Shown here: positions 27,114 through 35,806 of the stretch, one piece after another
Numbering within the stretch: the stretch's first letter is position 1
Layout of the letters: every line of letters begins with the position of its first letter
DNA from: Chryseobacterium mulctrae
GTDB taxonomy: Bacteria; Bacteroidota; Bacteroidia; Flavobacteriales; Weeksellaceae
NCBI RefSeq assembly: GCF_006175945.1
Contig: NZ_VAJL01000001.1
Span: 434,001-498,000 of the forward strand
DNA: 64,000 nucleotides
Reading direction: 5' to 3'
The notes under the pieces: generated by a model
What the model saw: only the letters and a program-made list of their open reading frames with translations
The model's database searches: none
What the model was told of the DNA's origin: nothing
Position numbers and translations under genes: made by a program

Positions 27114-28016
27114 TTATAAAAGTTTATTTTTTACTTCGTTACAATTTTGTTCAATCGTAATACAGATTTCATTAATTGTTACAGATGTTTTATTTTCAGA
27201 AAATGGTTCTCCGAATAAATTTGCCAATTTATTGATGGTTAAAAAAGAAGAACTAATGATAACCATAATTGGAATTGCTAATAACTCAAAACGGCTTTCT
27301 TCTCCGCCCAAATCAATATCGCCAATAAATAATGGAATAAGAATGACGTAGAAACTCACAATAATTTTTGTAAAAGCACTGTAAATCATTAAAAAAGGAG
27401 TATTCTTTATTCTTTCTGCTTTACCTTGAATGTCGTAGAAACGATTAATATGCTGCATTAAGTCATTTTTTTCAAAATTAGCTTTTGATGCAAAATCTGT
27501 TTCAAAGCTTTCTGCGAGTGCTAATAAAATTTCATTTGAAATTTTATTGCTGCTATTTACTTTAAAGCGTTTTAATAGTTGTGTTTCTTCTTCATTAAAT
27601 TTTGGCTTAAAGTTGTTATGCATTTCATTTTTAAGCTGGCGAATGTATAAAATACTCAACTCTATTAATTTTTGAGCTTCTATTTTTACATCTGATTCCC
27701 CAGATCCCTTGAAATTCTCTTTATTTCCATAGTAAGCATATATTTTTGTTACAAAACTTCTTGTATTGTTTGTAAGTTCACCAAATATTTTTCTTGCTTC
27801 CCACCATCTGTCGTAGGCAGAATTCATTCTAAAACCCAAGAAAAATGCAACCGCAAGTCCAAATACAGAACCGATTTGTCCTGATATTTTATAAATATGA
27901 TCACCAAAATATTCTTCAAGTCCAAGTACCAATATTGTATAAATTGTAGTGATTACAATAAACGGAGATGAAATTTTCAGCAATTGCAATAAACCTTGCT
28001 TTTCAGTTTTTATCAT
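27114..28016 (-). CDS. Bestrophin-family (UPF0187) anion channel-like protein
   Basis: The 300-residue protein belongs to the bestrophin/YneE group of pentameric ion channels in the inner membrane. The signature SAYDRWWEARKIFGELTNN lies near residue 66, between hydrophobic segments (FIVITTIYTILVLGL, GSVFGLAVAFFLGF) and two C-terminal ones (FYVILIPLFIGDI, IPIMVIISSSFLTI). Bacterial members conduct ions, though physiological roles are poorly known. It ends the minus-strand cargo block and lies 40 bases after the VIT-type transporter gene, so they may be co-transcribed. A metal or ionic stress function fits the neighbours but is inferred. Confidence 0.9.
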   Translation of the reverse strand: MIKTEKQGLLQLLKISSPFIVITTIYTILVLGLEEYFGDHIYKISGQIGSVFGLAVAFFLGFRMNSAYDRWWEARKIFGELTNNTRSFVTKIYAYYGNKENFKGSGESDVKIEAQKLIELSILYIRQLKNEMHNNFKPKFNEEETQLLKRFKVNSSNKISNEILLALAESFETDFASKANFEKNDLMQHINRFYDIQGKAERIKNTPFLMIYSAFTKIIVSFYVILIPLFIGDIDLGGEESRFELLAIPIMVIISSSFLTINKLANLFGEPFSENKTSVTINEICITIEQNCNEVKNKLL

Positions 28017-28056
28017 TCTTTAATCTTGTTAATTAAACTTGACTATTAATTTTTAA

Positions 28057-28758
28057 TTATACTTTAACACCAAAGATATAACCCACTAAAGCTGATAAAA
28101 CCATTGCAATAGTTCCCCAAATGGTAATTCTTAAAATAGCTTTTGGAATATTAGAACCACCTGTTTTTGCTGCCATTGTCCCTAAAATAACAAGGAAAAT
28201 TATGGTAGAACCATAAAGCCAATATTCCATTCCCTTTACAGGAGCAAAAAGTATGATCAAAAGCGGCAAAACACCGCCCACTGTAAAAGCTGCACCCGAT
28301 GCTAACGCAGCCTGAATAGGATTTGCCTGGCTGATTTCATTAATGCCCAATTCATCTCTAATGTGTGCTGCTAATGCATCTTTTTCTGTAAGTTCTATTG
28401 CTACTTGCAATGCGGTTTCTTTTTTAAGACCTCGCTTTTCATAAATTTGAGCCAATATTTGCAATTCTTGTTCGGGCATTTCTTTTAGCTCTATAATTTC
28501 TCTTTCAATATCAGCTTTTTCTGTGTCGGTTTGTGAACTTACCGAAACGTATTCTCCTGCTGCCATAGACAAAGCTCCTGCAACTAAACCGGCAATTGTG
28601 GCTAAAAGGATTGGCTCTCTTGTGGAACTTGCTGCTGCAACACCTATTGCAAGGCTGGAAATGGAGATTATTCCGTCATTTGCTCCCAAAACAGCTGCTC
28701 GCAGCCAATTGCTTCGGTGAATGTAATGATTATCTAAATAGTTGTCGATTGTTATCAT
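28057..28758 (-). CDS. VIT1/CCC1-family Fe2+/Mn2+ transporter
   Basis: The 233-residue product has five predicted membrane segments and the VIT family hallmarks: LRAAVLGANDGIISISSL at the start, SMAAGEYVSVSSQTD in TM2, and a cytoplasmic acidic helical metal-binding loop (EREIIELKEMPEQELQ). It should export Fe2+ or Mn2+ from the cytoplasm in exchange for protons. Neighbouring rubrerythrin and bestrophin genes suggest a module for iron and peroxide handling. The family's conserved Gly-rich helix GAAFTVGGVLPLL is intact. Confidence 0.92.
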   Translation of the reverse strand: MITIDNYLDNHYIHRSNWLRAAVLGANDGIISISSLAIGVAAASSTREPILLATIAGLVAGALSMAAGEYVSVSSQTDTEKADIEREIIELKEMPEQELQILAQIYEKRGLKKETALQVAIELTEKDALAAHIRDELGINEISQANPIQAALASGAAFTVGGVLPLLIILFAPVKGMEYWLYGSTIIFLVILGTMAAKTGGSNIPKAILRITIWGTIAMVLSALVGYIFGVKV

Positions 28759-28837
28759 TTTTTGAGTTTTTCGGATTGTTGTGATTAGTAAATATAATTA
28801 CAAAATAAAGAGTGGAGATAATGTTGATCAATTTTAA

Positions 28838-28869
28838 TAAAAAAAGAACGATTCTTTTTGAATCGCTCT
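28838..28869 (-). terminator. Terminator after the DUF2231-like gene
   Basis: Minus strand AGAGCGATTC, loop AAAAA, GAATCGTTCT, then TTTTTT. It lies about 40 bases after the stop at 28909. Confidence 0.8.
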
Positions 28870-28908
28870 GATATTTAAATAGATTTCCTTGCGATAAATA
28901 ATGTATTT

Positions 28909-29412
28909 TTAGTCATCATCTTGTTTTTCACCTTGTTCATTGTTCTTTTCATTACCGTTTTGAATAGTGGTGCTTGATGAAATTTCGGTATGTCTTATTT
29001 GACCTCCAAGATAGCCAGTTCGAGCCACTAAAGCAAAACTGATTATTGCTAAAAAAAGAGTTACCAATGTTAATGATTTTGCCAACGAATTTTTAATAAA
29101 TTCAAGATATATTGTAATGAGCGATGCAACTCCTACAGAGATAAATGCTGTAAGTGCATACGCTGCAAAATCAGCGTGCTGTTCTATTATATTTTCTGAA
29201 ACACCCCGTATATTTTCTACCGTTTCTTCTGCACCTTCTCCTGTTATGTAGGCAATGACAGCCCCTAAAGCAGAAATAATAAAGATATAATGTGCTGCCG
29301 TTTTCGTTGTATTGCTTTTTTTCCAGATACCATATCCTAAAACTAAAGTTCCCAAAAGCGAACCAAATATAGGCAGATGAGTAATGAGCAAATGTATGTG
29401 TGCTTGATCCAT
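28909..29412 (-). CDS. DUF2231-like four-helix membrane protein A
   Basis: The 167-residue inner-membrane protein has four hydrophobic segments and a His-containing N terminus (AHIHLLITHLPIFGSLLG) that could bind haem or metal, as proposed for DUF2231-type proteins. The third loop contains EQHADFAAYAL and the last helix is followed by GYLGGQIRH. The tail is acidic and Asn/Glu-rich. A paralogue with the same HxxxxHxP and YLGGQ pattern is encoded at 32631-33110, so this cargo block contains two versions. It is adjacent to the rubrerythrin gene (12 bases) in the same direction. Function is not known. Confidence 0.75.
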   Translation of the reverse strand: MDQAHIHLLITHLPIFGSLLGTLVLGYGIWKKSNTTKTAAHYIFIISALGAVIAYITGEGAEETVENIRGVSENIIEQHADFAAYALTAFISVGVASLITIYLEFIKNSLAKSLTLVTLFLAIISFALVARTGYLGGQIRHTEISSSTTIQNGNEKNNEQGEKQDDD

Positions 29413-29424
29413 TATTTCTACGTT

Positions 29425-30189
29425 TTAAAGTGAATTGATTTTAATAAATTTCTCGCCACTTGTCATAGAAATTCCGCAGCGTTTTGGTGCTGTTGTTTCA
29501 TACGTATTACCACAAGTAGGGCAAACAAAATAAGTAGAAGCCAAAGTGTTTGTTTTATTGCCGTTTAGTGCAGCCAATGCAAGTACATAAAGTTCTTTAT
29601 GTTTTTTCTCGGTTTTATAAGCATAATTCAAGCTCATTAAAGCCAATTGATTTCCCGCTGCATTTGCTTCTTTAAGAAATGTGGGGTACATCGTCGCTGC
29701 TTCATAAGCTTCTCCTTTTATGGCAAATTCTAAGTTTTCTTTGGTAGATTGTACCTTTACGTCAATAGTTGGTGTTTTTACTACAACTCCCATCTCTTCT
29801 AATACCGCTTTGTGATTGTTAGCGTGTATTTTTTCAGCCAAAGATGCTGCTTTGAATAGTAATGCAATTTCTTTAAATCCTTCTTCTTCCGCTTTTTTAG
29901 AAAAAGCAGCATATCGAGCGGTTGCATTTGATTCACCATTAAATGCTTCTTGCATATTGGCGACTGTTTTTACCTTTGCCCGTTCTACAGAAATTGCTTT
30001 TTGCTCTGAGGATTCTTTATTTGTGGTACCTGCTTCAGCTGGAGGTTTCATTTCGTTGCTATTCTCATTTGATTTTTTACAAGAATTCAAAAAAAGAGAG
30101 GCAACTAGAACAAGACTTGCTAGGATAGCAAATTTATTATTTATAATAATAGATCTACCTTTTTGAGTTTTAAAAATAATAGTTTTCAT
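29425..30189 (-). CDS. Rubrerythrin-like ferritin-fold lipoprotein
   Basis: The 254-residue protein has an N-terminal membrane segment with lipobox-like LFLNSC, a four-helix ferritin-like di-iron domain and a C-terminal rubredoxin-like zinc ribbon with CPTCG and a later single CG (APKRCGIS). Di-iron ligands are visible in EAFNGESNATARY, EKIHANNH and EKKHKELY. Rubrerythrins reduce hydrogen peroxide. Export as a lipoprotein is unusual, since most are cytoplasmic, and would place the activity in the periplasm. The second Cys pair looks incomplete (one CxxC and one lone C), so iron binding by the tail is doubtful. Confidence 0.85.
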   Translation of the reverse strand: MKTIIFKTQKGRSIIINNKFAILASLVLVASLFLNSCKKSNENSNEMKPPAEAGTTNKESSEQKAISVERAKVKTVANMQEAFNGESNATARYAAFSKKAEEEGFKEIALLFKAASLAEKIHANNHKAVLEEMGVVVKTPTIDVKVQSTKENLEFAIKGEAYEAATMYPTFLKEANAAGNQLALMSLNYAYKTEKKHKELYVLALAALNGNKTNTLASTYFVCPTCGNTYETTAPKRCGISMTSGEKFIKINSL

Positions 30190-30210
30190 ATTTTTTTATC
30201 ATTGATCAGT

Positions 30211-30474
30211 TTACTTGTTCTCATTTTTTTCGTTAGCTTCATTTTTTTCACCTGCTTCACTATTTTCTTTTCTTTCGCTGACTTCGCCGGTTTCTTTTTT
30301 TTCGTAAGTTTCGTTCCCTTCTTTTTCAGAAGTTGCAGCTCTTGTATTTTGGAAATGTTTAGTGGTATCTACTTTTGTACTAGATGCTTCTGACTCTAAT
30401 TTTTCATTTTTTTTACAAGAAAAAAAACTTAATGTTACAAGAAGTAATGCAAGGGTGATTGTTTGCGCTTTCAT
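30211..30474 (-). CDS. Small Glu/Lys/Asn-rich lipoprotein
   Basis: The 87-residue product has a signal peptide with lipobox LSFFSC followed by a low-complexity hydrophilic tail rich in Glu, Lys and Asn (EKEGNETYEKKETGEV). I recognise no family. It lies 21 bases upstream of the rubrerythrin gene in the same direction and 93 bases downstream of the histidine kinase stop, so it may begin the transcript controlled by the two-component system. The tail is disordered; it could act as a spacer or metal-binding surface, but this is speculation. Confidence 0.65.
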   Translation of the reverse strand: MKAQTITLALLLVTLSFFSCKKNEKLESEASSTKVDTTKHFQNTRAATSEKEGNETYEKKETGEVSERKENSEAGEKNEANEKNENK

Positions 30475-30567
30475 AATTTAATTGATTTTAAGATTATTTA
30501 TAAAGCAAAGGTAACACTGGCTATCTTTTACTTTTCTAAGTGAATTCTTAAAATCAACTAAAGTTTT

Positions 30568-31944
30568 TTAGGAAATAAATTGTAAACAGAATGAGGTGCC
30601 CTGATCTTTGACGCTGTTTACGGTAAGTATGATGTTTTGTACTTCACACAATCTTTTTACAATGGAAAGACCTATTCCGTTTCCAGGTATTTGAGAATTT
30701 CTGGAGTCATCAACTCTATAAAATCTATTGAATAGTAAGGGTAATTTATCCGCTTCTATTCCAATACCATCATCTTCTACGCACAAAATTTGATCAGAAG
30801 AATTATAGGAAATGTAAATATTCCCATCTGTTTTGTTGTATTTTATGGCATTAGAAATGAGGTTATCAAGAATCATTTCCAATAAAAGAATATCTGCAGA
30901 AACGATAGCTTCTTGCGGAAGATTATTATGGATATGTATGCTATTTTTTGTGAGGAGTGATTCGTTATTTTCGATGCTTTTTCCAATGGCTGTATGTAGA
31001 ATTACAGGTTCTTTATTCGCAATAAGAACGCTGGATTCTAAACGGGCAAGTTGCAACAATTGATTGTGTAATTGTGATAACCTATTGGTTTGATGCAGTA
31101 CTTCTTGCATTTTTACTTCATAGTGTTCGGCAGTTCGTGGCTTTCTTAGAAGTACTTCTATAATTCCTTTTATTGCAGCCAAAGGGGTTTGCATCTCGTG
31201 AGAAGCATCTGATGTAAATTGTTTTTGCTGGTAAAAACTATTTTCTAACCTGTTCAAAAGTTGATTTATGGTAGTTGCTAATTGGTGTATTTCATCTTGA
31301 TTTTCGGGTAATGGCAATCGGGAATTAATATTGGTATAAGCAATTTGTGAAGCTGAATCAATCAATTGATGTATGGGTGCAATAGCTTTTGAAGCCACAA
31401 AAGACATAATGAAATATAAAATGGATAGAATAGCACAATACGTTAAAATTAAAACTATCAATAAGTTATGTAAAACATTGTAGGATTCCTGCTGCGAAAC
31501 GCCAATTGTTAATTGTCCTATTATTTTATGATTATTATTAAATACAGGAAATTGACCTTGTCTTATTTTTTGATTATTAATTGTTTCGTTATAAAAGACC
31601 GTTGATTTATTTTTTGGATTAAAAAGAAAGTGACTGTCTTGTAAATTGATAGATTTGAAAATAGTGTTCCCTTTCAAATCCACTATTTGTATAAATGTAG
31701 GGTTTACTTCGATTTGACTGTGTTCTGCTTCTTCCCATTCTGGCATTTTATTCATGATGATTTGGTCATCGTCCCAATCTAAATTAGCAAAAATTTCGTT
31801 TTTTTCTATAATAATATCCTCATCTAAATGCTTGTAAGAAGTATAATATACTACACCATAAATAACGACAAAAGCAATCGCGGTCAAGACAGCAATTGCG
31901 ATCAAATTATAAGTCGCTATTCTTTTTTTGAAACTTAACCTCAT
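30568..31944 (-). CDS. Sensor histidine kinase
   Basis: The 458-residue kinase has two membrane segments (about 13-33 and 158-182) around a periplasmic sensor of about 120 residues, a HAMP domain (IAPIHQLIDSASQIAYTNI) and the H box DASHEMQTPLAAIKG near residue 250. An ATPase domain follows with the N box DNLISNAIKYN, G1 VEDDGIGIEAD and G2 GNGIGLSIV. It overlaps the upstream response-regulator gene by 4 bases. The signal is unknown; neighbours suggest metal or oxidative stress. Architecture resembles CusS-type metal sensors, which is an analogy rather than an assignment. Confidence 0.92.
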   Translation of the reverse strand: MRLSFKKRIATYNLIAIAVLTAIAFVVIYGVVYYTSYKHLDEDIIIEKNEIFANLDWDDDQIIMNKMPEWEEAEHSQIEVNPTFIQIVDLKGNTIFKSINLQDSHFLFNPKNKSTVFYNETINNQKIRQGQFPVFNNNHKIIGQLTIGVSQQESYNVLHNLLIVLILTYCAILSILYFIMSFVASKAIAPIHQLIDSASQIAYTNINSRLPLPENQDEIHQLATTINQLLNRLENSFYQQKQFTSDASHEMQTPLAAIKGIIEVLLRKPRTAEHYEVKMQEVLHQTNRLSQLHNQLLQLARLESSVLIANKEPVILHTAIGKSIENNESLLTKNSIHIHNNLPQEAIVSADILLLEMILDNLISNAIKYNKTDGNIYISYNSSDQILCVEDDGIGIEADKLPLLFNRFYRVDDSRNSQIPGNGIGLSIVKRLCEVQNIILTVNSVKDQGTSFCLQFIS

Positions 31945-32618
31945 TCGTTGTCATTAATTCTATATCCAACCCCTCTAATAGTTTGAATGATAGATTCTTT
32001 ACCATCAGTATCCAATTTTTTTCGTAATCCATTGATGAAAACATCGATAACTGCAGTGTCTTTATCAAAATGAATGTCCCATATTTTTTCCATAATCCTG
32101 GAGCGGCGGCATACTTTTCCCTTGTTACGCAGCAATAATTCTAATAACCCAAATTCTTTTTGGGTGAGTATAACTTCTTTTCCGTCTTTAGTTACTTGAT
32201 GTGCATCAATATCCATCGCAATATCTCGAAATGTAAATTGGGATTGTTCACCTGTACTATTTCGCATCAATACCCTTATTCTTGCAAGTAATTCTTCAAA
32301 AGCAAAAGGCTTTTTCAAATAATCATTAGCACCTGTTTCTAAACCAAAAACAGTATCATCTACAGTATCCTTTGCGGTCAAAAAAATAATGGGCACTCGC
32401 TTGTTTACTTTTCTAACATTCCTACAAATTTCTATTCCACTTATACCAGGAAGCATCCAATCTAGCAATAGAATATCATATTCATTTACCAAATCTAGGG
32501 CTAATTCTAAACCCACTCTTCCGTTATCAGCAACATCTACTGCAAAACCTTCTTCTTCTAGTCCTTCTTTTAAAAAGCCAGAGATTGAAGGTTCATCTTC
32601 CACTAGTAAAATTCTCAT
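31941..32618 (-). CDS. OmpR-family response regulator
   Basis: The 225-residue regulator has a receiver domain with acidic pocket VEDEPS, phospho-acceptor Asp53 in LLLDWMLPG, the conserved T and K (FLTAKD, YLKKPF), and an OmpR/PhoB winged helix at the C terminus (LTQKEFGLLELLLRNKG, VDVFINGLRKKLD, IRGVGYRI). It is coupled to the kinase gene by a 4-base overlap (ATGA type), with the regulator first. Likely targets are the adjacent membrane protein, lipoprotein and rubrerythrin genes. Confidence 0.94.
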   Translation of the reverse strand: MRILLVEDEPSISGFLKEGLEEEGFAVDVADNGRVGLELALDLVNEYDILLLDWMLPGISGIEICRNVRKVNKRVPIIFLTAKDTVDDTVFGLETGANDYLKKPFAFEELLARIRVLMRNSTGEQSQFTFRDIAMDIDAHQVTKDGKEVILTQKEFGLLELLLRNKGKVCRRSRIMEKIWDIHFDKDTAVIDVFINGLRKKLDTDGKESIIQTIRGVGYRINDNE

Positions 32619-32630
32619 AATTTTAAATAA

Positions 32631-33110
32631 TTATTCTGGATTAGAATTGCTCTCATTTTCATTAAAATTAGGTAATGCCAGTTCTACGCCTGCACCGTGA
32701 TTGTAAACTAGCTGTCCTCCTAAATAAGCGGTACGACAAACAGATCCAATTAAAATGGCAAATACTAGAAAACGGATGAGTTTTATCCATTTGTTAGTAA
32801 ATCTGAATACATCAACAGCAGTATATAAAATAGCTGTGGTAATAGCAAGCCATAATGTTAAAAGTGCTGCTTCTGCGTGCATTTCAATTGCTTTGCCTAA
32901 TATGCCACTTTCCATACCTTCACCTGCAGAATCACCCGAAAAATAAGAAATTATTGTACCAAATGTACCCAAAATTAATAAGTAAAAGGCAGTATGCTTA
33001 AAAAATATTTTCTTAAATATAATACCAATTAAATCACTAAAAAAGCCAATAAGAAGTAATGCAATGGGAAAATGGATGACCATAGCATGTAAATGTGTTG
33101 AACTAATCAT
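32631..33110 (-). CDS. DUF2231-like four-helix membrane protein B
   Basis: The 159-residue protein has four hydrophobic segments with LHAMVIHFPIALLLIGF at the start, EMHAEAALLTLWLA in the third helix and CRTAYLGGQLVYNHG near the end. It is a paralogue of the protein encoded at 28909-29412; both have the HxxxxHxP motif in helix 1 and a His in helix 3, good candidates for haem or copper ligands. It is the first gene of the block, 12 bases before the response regulator gene, and so may be a sensor accessory protein. Its function is unknown. Confidence 0.75.
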   Translation of the reverse strand: MISSTHLHAMVIHFPIALLLIGFFSDLIGIIFKKIFFKHTAFYLLILGTFGTIISYFSGDSAGEGMESGILGKAIEMHAEAALLTLWLAITTAILYTAVDVFRFTNKWIKLIRFLVFAILIGSVCRTAYLGGQLVYNHGAGVELALPNFNENESNSNPE

Positions 33111-33348
33111 AATATACTTTTGAACAAAGATTATAAAAGTAGTATTTGAATTTTCTTAGCGTACTCTTAAGTTTTTCTAAAGATATTTTAGTACAGATAA
33201 AATAGCAGTGAGATGTTTTTTGTTTCGTTGGTCCATTGGTTGAAGTCCTGGCACTTACACTGTTTGTGAAAGTAAGTCTATGGCTTAAGAAAAAATACTA
33301 TGGTACGACTAATTTAACTGAGCTTTTAAAGACATAAGGGGAATTTGC

Positions 33349-33975
33349 CTAAACAAACTCCCCAATGTCGAAACCCTCTGCATTATCTTGACGCTTCTTG
33401 ACAGAAATGTCCTCAACTTTATTCGAAATACTCTGGCTAAGCAAAGCGGCAATTCGCTTTGATGCATCACCCAATGAATTTTCTAAAAGATCAAAAAGCT
33501 CGGTTTCCTGAATTTTTTGAATGATGTTGACCGCTTGCTTTTCTAAGTCAGTCTCCAGCACCTCTTGCTGAAGCAACTGTCCCGCAGTACTCAATTCCTG
33601 AAAGGTAACCCCTGTAGCAAACCCGCTTTCTATTTTAGAATCATCCTGGTACTGCCAGTCTTCTTCCTCGTATTCCCAATCATTATTTTTGACTAGTATC
33701 TCGTCAAGTTCTTTCTTTGAAGCCGTATTTTCAAATACCTCCTCCTTGGTTTCTGAATCAAAATTATTTACATTAATGACACTAGATTCGCCTTGTCCTT
33801 GATCAGCATCAGATGGCTGTAACTTTCTTTCTTCTATCTTTGTTTTTCCCATAATAGAGGGCACAGTTAGGTGAGCTTCGGCACTTTTTTCCTTTGGATG
33901 CTGATTTGTAAATTTCCTATCACAAAGTAGTAGGATGATAACTAATAATAGCCCTATGATGATTAATTGTTCCAT
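33349..33975 (-). CDS. traD: TraD-like conjugation protein
   Basis: The 208-residue product has an N-terminal membrane segment (LIIIGLLLVIILLLCD) and an acidic, Gln-rich cytoplasmic or periplasmic body (EDWQYQDDSKIESGFATGVTFQELSTA). Order (traA, DUF3408 gene, then this gene) and the recognisable GVTFQEL segment fit the TraD-like protein of Bacteroidota transfer operons. The role is unknown. It is followed not by traE, as expected, but by the cargo block starting at 33110. The assignment is by position and partial recognition. Confidence 0.75.
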   Translation of the reverse strand: MEQLIIIGLLLVIILLLCDRKFTNQHPKEKSAEAHLTVPSIMGKTKIEERKLQPSDADQGQGESSVINVNNFDSETKEEVFENTASKKELDEILVKNNDWEYEEEDWQYQDDSKIESGFATGVTFQELSTAGQLLQQEVLETDLEKQAVNIIQKIQETELFDLLENSLGDASKRIAALLSQSISNKVEDISVKKRQDNAEGFDIGEFV

Positions 33976-33986
33976 AAGATGATAGA

Positions 33987-34382
33987 TTAAAAGATTGGAC
34001 GGTATTTGTTGTTGAAATCATCAGTGATCTCTTTTTCAAACGTTTCAAAATGGTACGCCAAAATATTATCGAGATAAGCATATAAAGGGATCTGATCTTC
34101 GGCAATGATCTGGATGATCCGTGAAAGTCTTTCATGATATTCAGGTCGAATATAAATACTTTTATCACCACGCTTGGTCATCGTGTGATGCGTGAGAAAC
34201 TGCTCAGCGTAGGTGATTTCAAGACTTTTTTTGCTTTTTATTTTTTGCTTCGTCGCCGGCTTCTCCTTTAAGGAATCAAGTTCCTGGCTCTGCGATTCAT
34301 TCTTTGTGTTGCCCGCCATGATGGACATCAGATATTGTTCATCGATATTGTTGTCTTCATTGTTCTTTTTATCACTGTCCAT
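33987..34382 (-). CDS. DUF3408 conjugation protein (TraB/TraC position)
   Basis: The 131-residue protein has a disordered polar N terminus and a C-terminal DUF3408 segment: FLTHHTMTKRGDKSIYIRPEYHERLSRI and LYAYLDNILAYHFETF. The latter looks like a ribbon-helix-helix DNA-binding fold with the strand KSIYIRPEYHERL. It lies 4 bases after traA and 11 bases before the traD-like gene. A role in transfer regulation or in partition with the ParA-like TraA is plausible but unproven. Confidence 0.85.
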   Translation of the reverse strand: MDSDKKNNEDNNIDEQYLMSIMAGNTKNESQSQELDSLKEKPATKQKIKSKKSLEITYAEQFLTHHTMTKRGDKSIYIRPEYHERLSRIIQIIAEDQIPLYAYLDNILAYHFETFEKEITDDFNNKYRPIF

Positions 34383-34386
34383 CTTT

Positions 34387-35154
34387 TCACAATTTTACAA
34401 TTCTTAAAAACTCCTCCATAAATTGGTCTAGCCTGCATAATATCATCAACTTAGGATCTGCTGGCAGTAATGTCGAACGGAAAACGGTTTTGGCGACCGT
34501 CTCCCCTTCTTTGCGAAATCTCTTACTGTCTGTGATCGATGTTTCCATCAATTGAAGTCCCAGATCTTTGATCACATTATTGTAATTTTCATACAGCGGT
34601 GTTTTCTCCCTACCATCGACCTGATTCCAGAACAGCTGTATGCTTTTGATCTCAGTGTGCTTTTTCTTCATCAGGATATTGGTCAGGACATCAGTAAAAC
34701 TAAGGGTACTTTCAAGGACAACCCTATCCGCGGTTATGGGTGAAAAGATATAGTGGACATTGGCGAGTGTACTCAAAATGCCAGCCGTATTGACTGTTCC
34801 GGGTAGATCCAGAAAAACGATATCCGGCACAACTTCGGAATTATCAACATACGCTTCAAACTCTTGCAAAACCGTATCGGTCTTGCTCTGGAAAACAGGA
34901 TAGGCTTTTTTATTGATGGTTGTAAATTGCTTATGAGCCATTTTTTTTAGTATCTCATTCTGCATCACTGTTTTAAGGTCCCTCTCCCTCATCTGTATTA
35001 AACTGTACTGTGGGAAGTCACAGTCGAACACAGCGACTTGATATCCTAATCGGTAATGAAGGATACTTGCCAACAGTGCCGTGAAGGTACTTTTTCCCAC
35101 TCCTCCCTTTTGAGTGGAAAAGGCGATAATGACTGGTTGTTTTTTTGTTTCCAT
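34387..35154 (-). CDS. traA: ParA-family ATPase TraA
   Basis: The 255-residue product from METKKQPV is a deviant-Walker ParA/MinD ATPase: KGGVGKST at residues 16-23, the aspartate of DCDFPQYSLI and the switch-like FLDLPGT. TraA-type ParA proteins head the Bacteroidota transfer operon and are thought to position or regulate the mobile DNA. The eight codons upstream (from 35178) include ATG codons but the frame there has no likeness. The gene is the first of traA-DUF3408-traD and is transcribed away from the oriT-like region. Confidence 0.92.
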   Translation of the reverse strand: METKKQPVIIAFSTQKGGVGKSTFTALLASILHYRLGYQVAVFDCDFPQYSLIQMRERDLKTVMQNEILKKMAHKQFTTINKKAYPVFQSKTDTVLQEFEAYVDNSEVVPDIVFLDLPGTVNTAGILSTLANVHYIFSPITADRVVLESTLSFTDVLTNILMKKKHTEIKSIQLFWNQVDGREKTPLYENYNNVIKDLGLQLMETSITDSKRFRKEGETVAKTVFRSTLLPADPKLMILCRLDQFMEEFLRIVKL

Positions 35155-35806
35155 TTTTTTTGATTTTATAGTTAACATTAGTTAACGATACTTCTAGAGT
35201 GATAGCTGGCTGGCTCAAATCATATCCGGCTTTCCTGCAATCTTAGGCAATTGAAAGCATATCTGACTTCCAACTGTAGGATCAGAATTCAATCAGTCAG
35301 TGGGTCTTTCTTGAAAGGATCCTGTACTTCCGTCAGGTTGGAATGCCTGACTGATCTTTATCTTGTGCTATTGCTTTCCGGATATCCTGACTAACGTCTG
35401 GAAAGTTGGTATGCCTGCCTTCAAGAACTCAAACGATTTTGCCATACATCAGTCCTGCCGACATTCTGGTACAAATAAATAACATCCGGCTGCACTCAGC
35501 TTCTAAGTGGTTGTCTTTGACTCGCAATGGATTTGTTTGGCCTTATGAACTTCAGAGAGTCTGTGAAGTATTGTCGTTTACTTTGTCAAAGCTTAGTTGA
35601 CTGGTTTAAAGCTATCAACCTTTAAACAGAAGAAGAGTCTGTACTACTGGATTAAATCTATTGTATTGTGGGTCTAGCCTTTCACCCGAAAGGGGCAAGT
35701 TGTGTTTTGAGCATCTCGAAACGTTTTCGGATGCGCAAAACAACTTGCCCTTGCAGGGAGCAGAAACAATCTCCGAAGTCGATGTTTTTTAAATTTAATT
35801 GGATAA
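35155..35806. other. Intergenic region with a candidate origin of transfer
   Basis: No gene is supported here. The region separates the divergent traA and mobA promoters. It contains repeated blocks such as GGTTGGAATGCCTGAC (35337) and the similar AGTTGGTATGCCTGCC (35404), then a large hairpin next to mobA. This arrangement is typical for oriT with relaxase-complex binding sites. Confidence 0.6.
35693..35750. promoter_or_regulatory. oriT-like long inverted repeat
   Basis: GGGCAAGTTG...GCATC (35693-35715) pairs with GATGCGCAAAACAACTTGCC (ending 35750), about 20 of 23 positions, with an inner CGAAA/TTTCG stem in the loop. It lies 57 bases upstream of mobA, the usual place for the nic-region hairpin of a Bacteroidota relaxase. 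The nick site itself cannot be read. Confidence 0.65.
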
